Source: Planctomycetota bacterium
GTDB lineage: Bacteria; Planctomycetota; Planctomycetia; Isosphaerales; Isosphaeraceae
Direction: 5' to 3'
NCBI GenBank assembly: GCA_021777685.1
Contig: JAJYDH010000379.1
Coordinates: forward strand, 1 to 6,428
Length of the DNA stretch: 6,428 bases
Both the position numbers and the translations under genes were made by a program. Shown here one piece after another: positions 5,302 through 6,428 of this stretch. Under the pieces are notes generated by a model. It saw only the letters and a list, made by a program, of their open reading frames with translations, was not told the origin of the DNA and ran no database searches. The stretch's first letter is position 1, and the number at the start of each line of letters is the position of its first letter.

Positions 5302-5543
5302 GGGGCGATGTCCTCGCGGGGGAAATTGGCCCAGGCTTCACGGCGAGCCTCGTCGATGTCATCTGCCGAGGGTGCGGGCCCGAGATCCTTCAGGGCTCCG
5401 TGGAGCGAACGAGACGGCCTCTTCAAGTCCGGGGGGAGATTGTATCGGAGGTGATCGACCAGCTCTCCGATCAGCATGAGTTGTTGAGCGGGAGAGAGCG
5501 ACTTCGCCAGCTCGCGGATCTGCTCAAGGATGGCGGCGGACAT
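5298..5543 (-). CDS. VapB-like antitoxin for the PIN toxin
   Basis: An 81-residue protein directly upstream of the PIN toxin gene and overlapping it by 4 bp, the usual antitoxin-first order. The N-terminal half (1-36) is helical-looking with a LSPAQQLMLIGELVDHLR segment similar to DUF2281-type antitoxins. The C-terminal DDIDEARREAWANFPREDI (61-79) resembles the toxin-binding tail of antitoxins that accompany DTHxxxW PIN toxins. I see no clear AbrB, ribbon-helix-helix or Phd DNA-binding domain, so autoregulation is uncertain. The start ATG at 5543 has a strong GGGAGGA ribosome site 5-6 nt upstream, much better than those of its neighbours, as expected if antitoxin must be made in excess. The gap to the rny stop is 21 nt. 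A TAAGAGCCCTTA imperfect palindrome (5556-5567) lies over the rny stop. Confidence 0.8.
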   Translation of the reverse strand: MSAAILEQIRELAKSLSPAQQLMLIGELVDHLRYNLPPDLKRPSRSLHGALKDLGPAPSADDIDEARREAWANFPREDIAP

Positions 5544-5564
5544 GGCATTCCTCCCTAAGAGCCC

Positions 5565-6428
5565 TTACCTCGCGAATTCCACGGTCCGGGTCTCCCTCAG
5601 GACGGTCACCTTGACCTCGCCGGGGTAGGTCAATTGTGCCTGGACGGCCCTGGCGATGTCGCGGCAGAGCTTGGCGGCGGCCTCGTCGCCCAGGCGGTGG
5701 CTGTCGGCGATGACGCGGATCTCTCGGCCCGCCTGGATCGCATACGCTTGCTCGACGCCGGGGAATCCGCAGGCGAGGGCTTCGAGGTCTTCGAGCCTCC
5801 GGACGTACTTGTCCAGGGTCTCTCGACGGGCGCCGGGGCGACTGGCGCTGATGGCGTCGGCGGCGGCGACGAGGACGGTATAGGGGGTGTCGGTCCGGAG
5901 GTCGTCGTGGTGGCCGAGGGCGGCGTGGATGACCTCCTTCCCCTCGCCGTAGCGCCTGACCAGCTCGGAGCCGATCAGGGGGTGGCCGCCTTCCATCTCG
6001 TGGTCGGCCGCCTTGCCGATGTCGTGGAGGAGCCCGCAGCGGCGGGCCAGCGGCCCGTTCAGGCCGATCTCCTCGGCGAGCAGGCCGGTCAGGTACGCGA
6101 CCTCGATCGAGTGCTGGAGGACGTTCTGCGAGTAGCTGGTCCGGAACCGGAGCCGGCCGAGGTAGTCGAGCAGCTTGTCGTGCAGGCCGGGGACGTTCGC
6201 CTCCTGCGCCGCGACCCGGCCCACCTGGCGGATGTGCCGCTCCATCTCCTCCTGGGTCTCTGCGACGACCTCCTCGATCCGGGTGGGATGGATCCGGCCG
6301 TCCAGGATCAGCTTTTCGAGGGCGAGCTTGGCGGTCTCGCGGCGGACGTTGTCGAAGGCCGAGACGATCACGATGCCCGGCGTGTCGTCGACGATGACGT
6401 CGACGCCGGTCGCCTTCTCGAAGGCGCG
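5565..6428 (-). CDS. rny: Ribonuclease Y, C-terminal half (5' end outside window)
   Basis: The frame is open to the right edge and ends at TAA 5565-5567, giving 287 visible residues of a protein usually near 520. RNase Y is a membrane-anchored endoribonuclease that starts mRNA decay. Visible parts are the second half of the KH RNA-binding domain (RAFEKATGVDVIVDDTPG, then VSAFDNVRRETAKLALEKLI), a linker helix (DGRIHPTRIEEVV), and the HD catalytic domain. The latter has FRTSYSQNVLQHSIEVA, the His-Asp pair LLHDIGKA (visible residues 135-136) and GHHDD. The C-terminus carries GREIRVIAD and the YPGEVKVTVLRETRTVEFAR ending, typical of full-length proteins, so this end is intact. The N-terminal membrane helix, coiled coil and first KH part lie beyond the window. 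An internal GTG at 6371 is not a real start, because KH sequence runs through it. The antitoxin gene follows after 21 nt. Confidence 0.95.
   Translation of the reverse strand, partial: RAFEKATGVDVIVDDTPGIVIVSAFDNVRRETAKLALEKLILDGRIHPTRIEEVVAETQEEMERHIRQVGRVAAQEANVPGLHDKLLDYLGRLRFRTSYSQNVLQHSIEVAYLTGLLAEEIGLNGPLARRCGLLHDIGKAADHEMEGGHPLIGSELVRRYGEGKEVIHAALGHHDDLRTDTPYTVLVAAADAISASRPGARRETLDKYVRRLEDLEALACGFPGVEQAYAIQAGREIRVIADSHRLGDEAAAKLCRDIARAVQAQLTYPGEVKVTVLRETRTVEFAR

Overview
The window is very GC-rich, has short gene spacing, and encodes a secreted protein ending in a PEP-CTERM sorting signal. It also carries an RNase Y gene and a YmdB-type phosphoesterase gene in one same-strand cluster. 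This combination, with several family variants in the kinase-like and YmdB proteins, suggests a planctomycete, most likely near Isosphaeraceae. That placement is inferred from protein style alone.

Layout, left to right. (1) The C-terminal end of a fumarylacetoacetate-hydrolase-family enzyme (+, cut by the left edge) converges on a small lipoprotein gene (-, 360-626), with a perfect 9-bp hairpin between their stops. (2) A divergent region of about 540 bp holds a good TATAAT promoter for the lipoprotein and a weaker promoter candidate on the other strand. (3) Next comes a secreted, PEP-CTERM-anchored putative zinc protease (+, 1169-2185). (4) A PlsC-type acyltransferase and an APH-fold phosphotransferase follow, overlapping by 4 bp (+, 2292-4021). 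(5) A four-gene minus-strand cluster, read right to left, contains rny (cut by the right edge), a VapB-like antitoxin, a PIN-domain toxin and the ymdB-like phosphoesterase (6428-4029).

The most interesting arrangement is the last one. A complete toxin-antitoxin pair, whose toxin is a predicted RNase, sits between RNase Y and YmdB, two genes that are often direct neighbours and are linked to RNA metabolism. Spacings are tight (21 nt, 4-bp overlap, 37 nt), so co-transcription is likely. The acyltransferase/kinase pair is also tightly coupled and may act on a common lipid or envelope substrate, but neither substrate can be read from the sequence. I see no CRISPR array, tRNA, rRNA, insertion sequence or phage gene. 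I did not find a convincing wholly new system; the unusual points are the nested TA pair, active-site variants in three proteins, and several compact regulatory structures.
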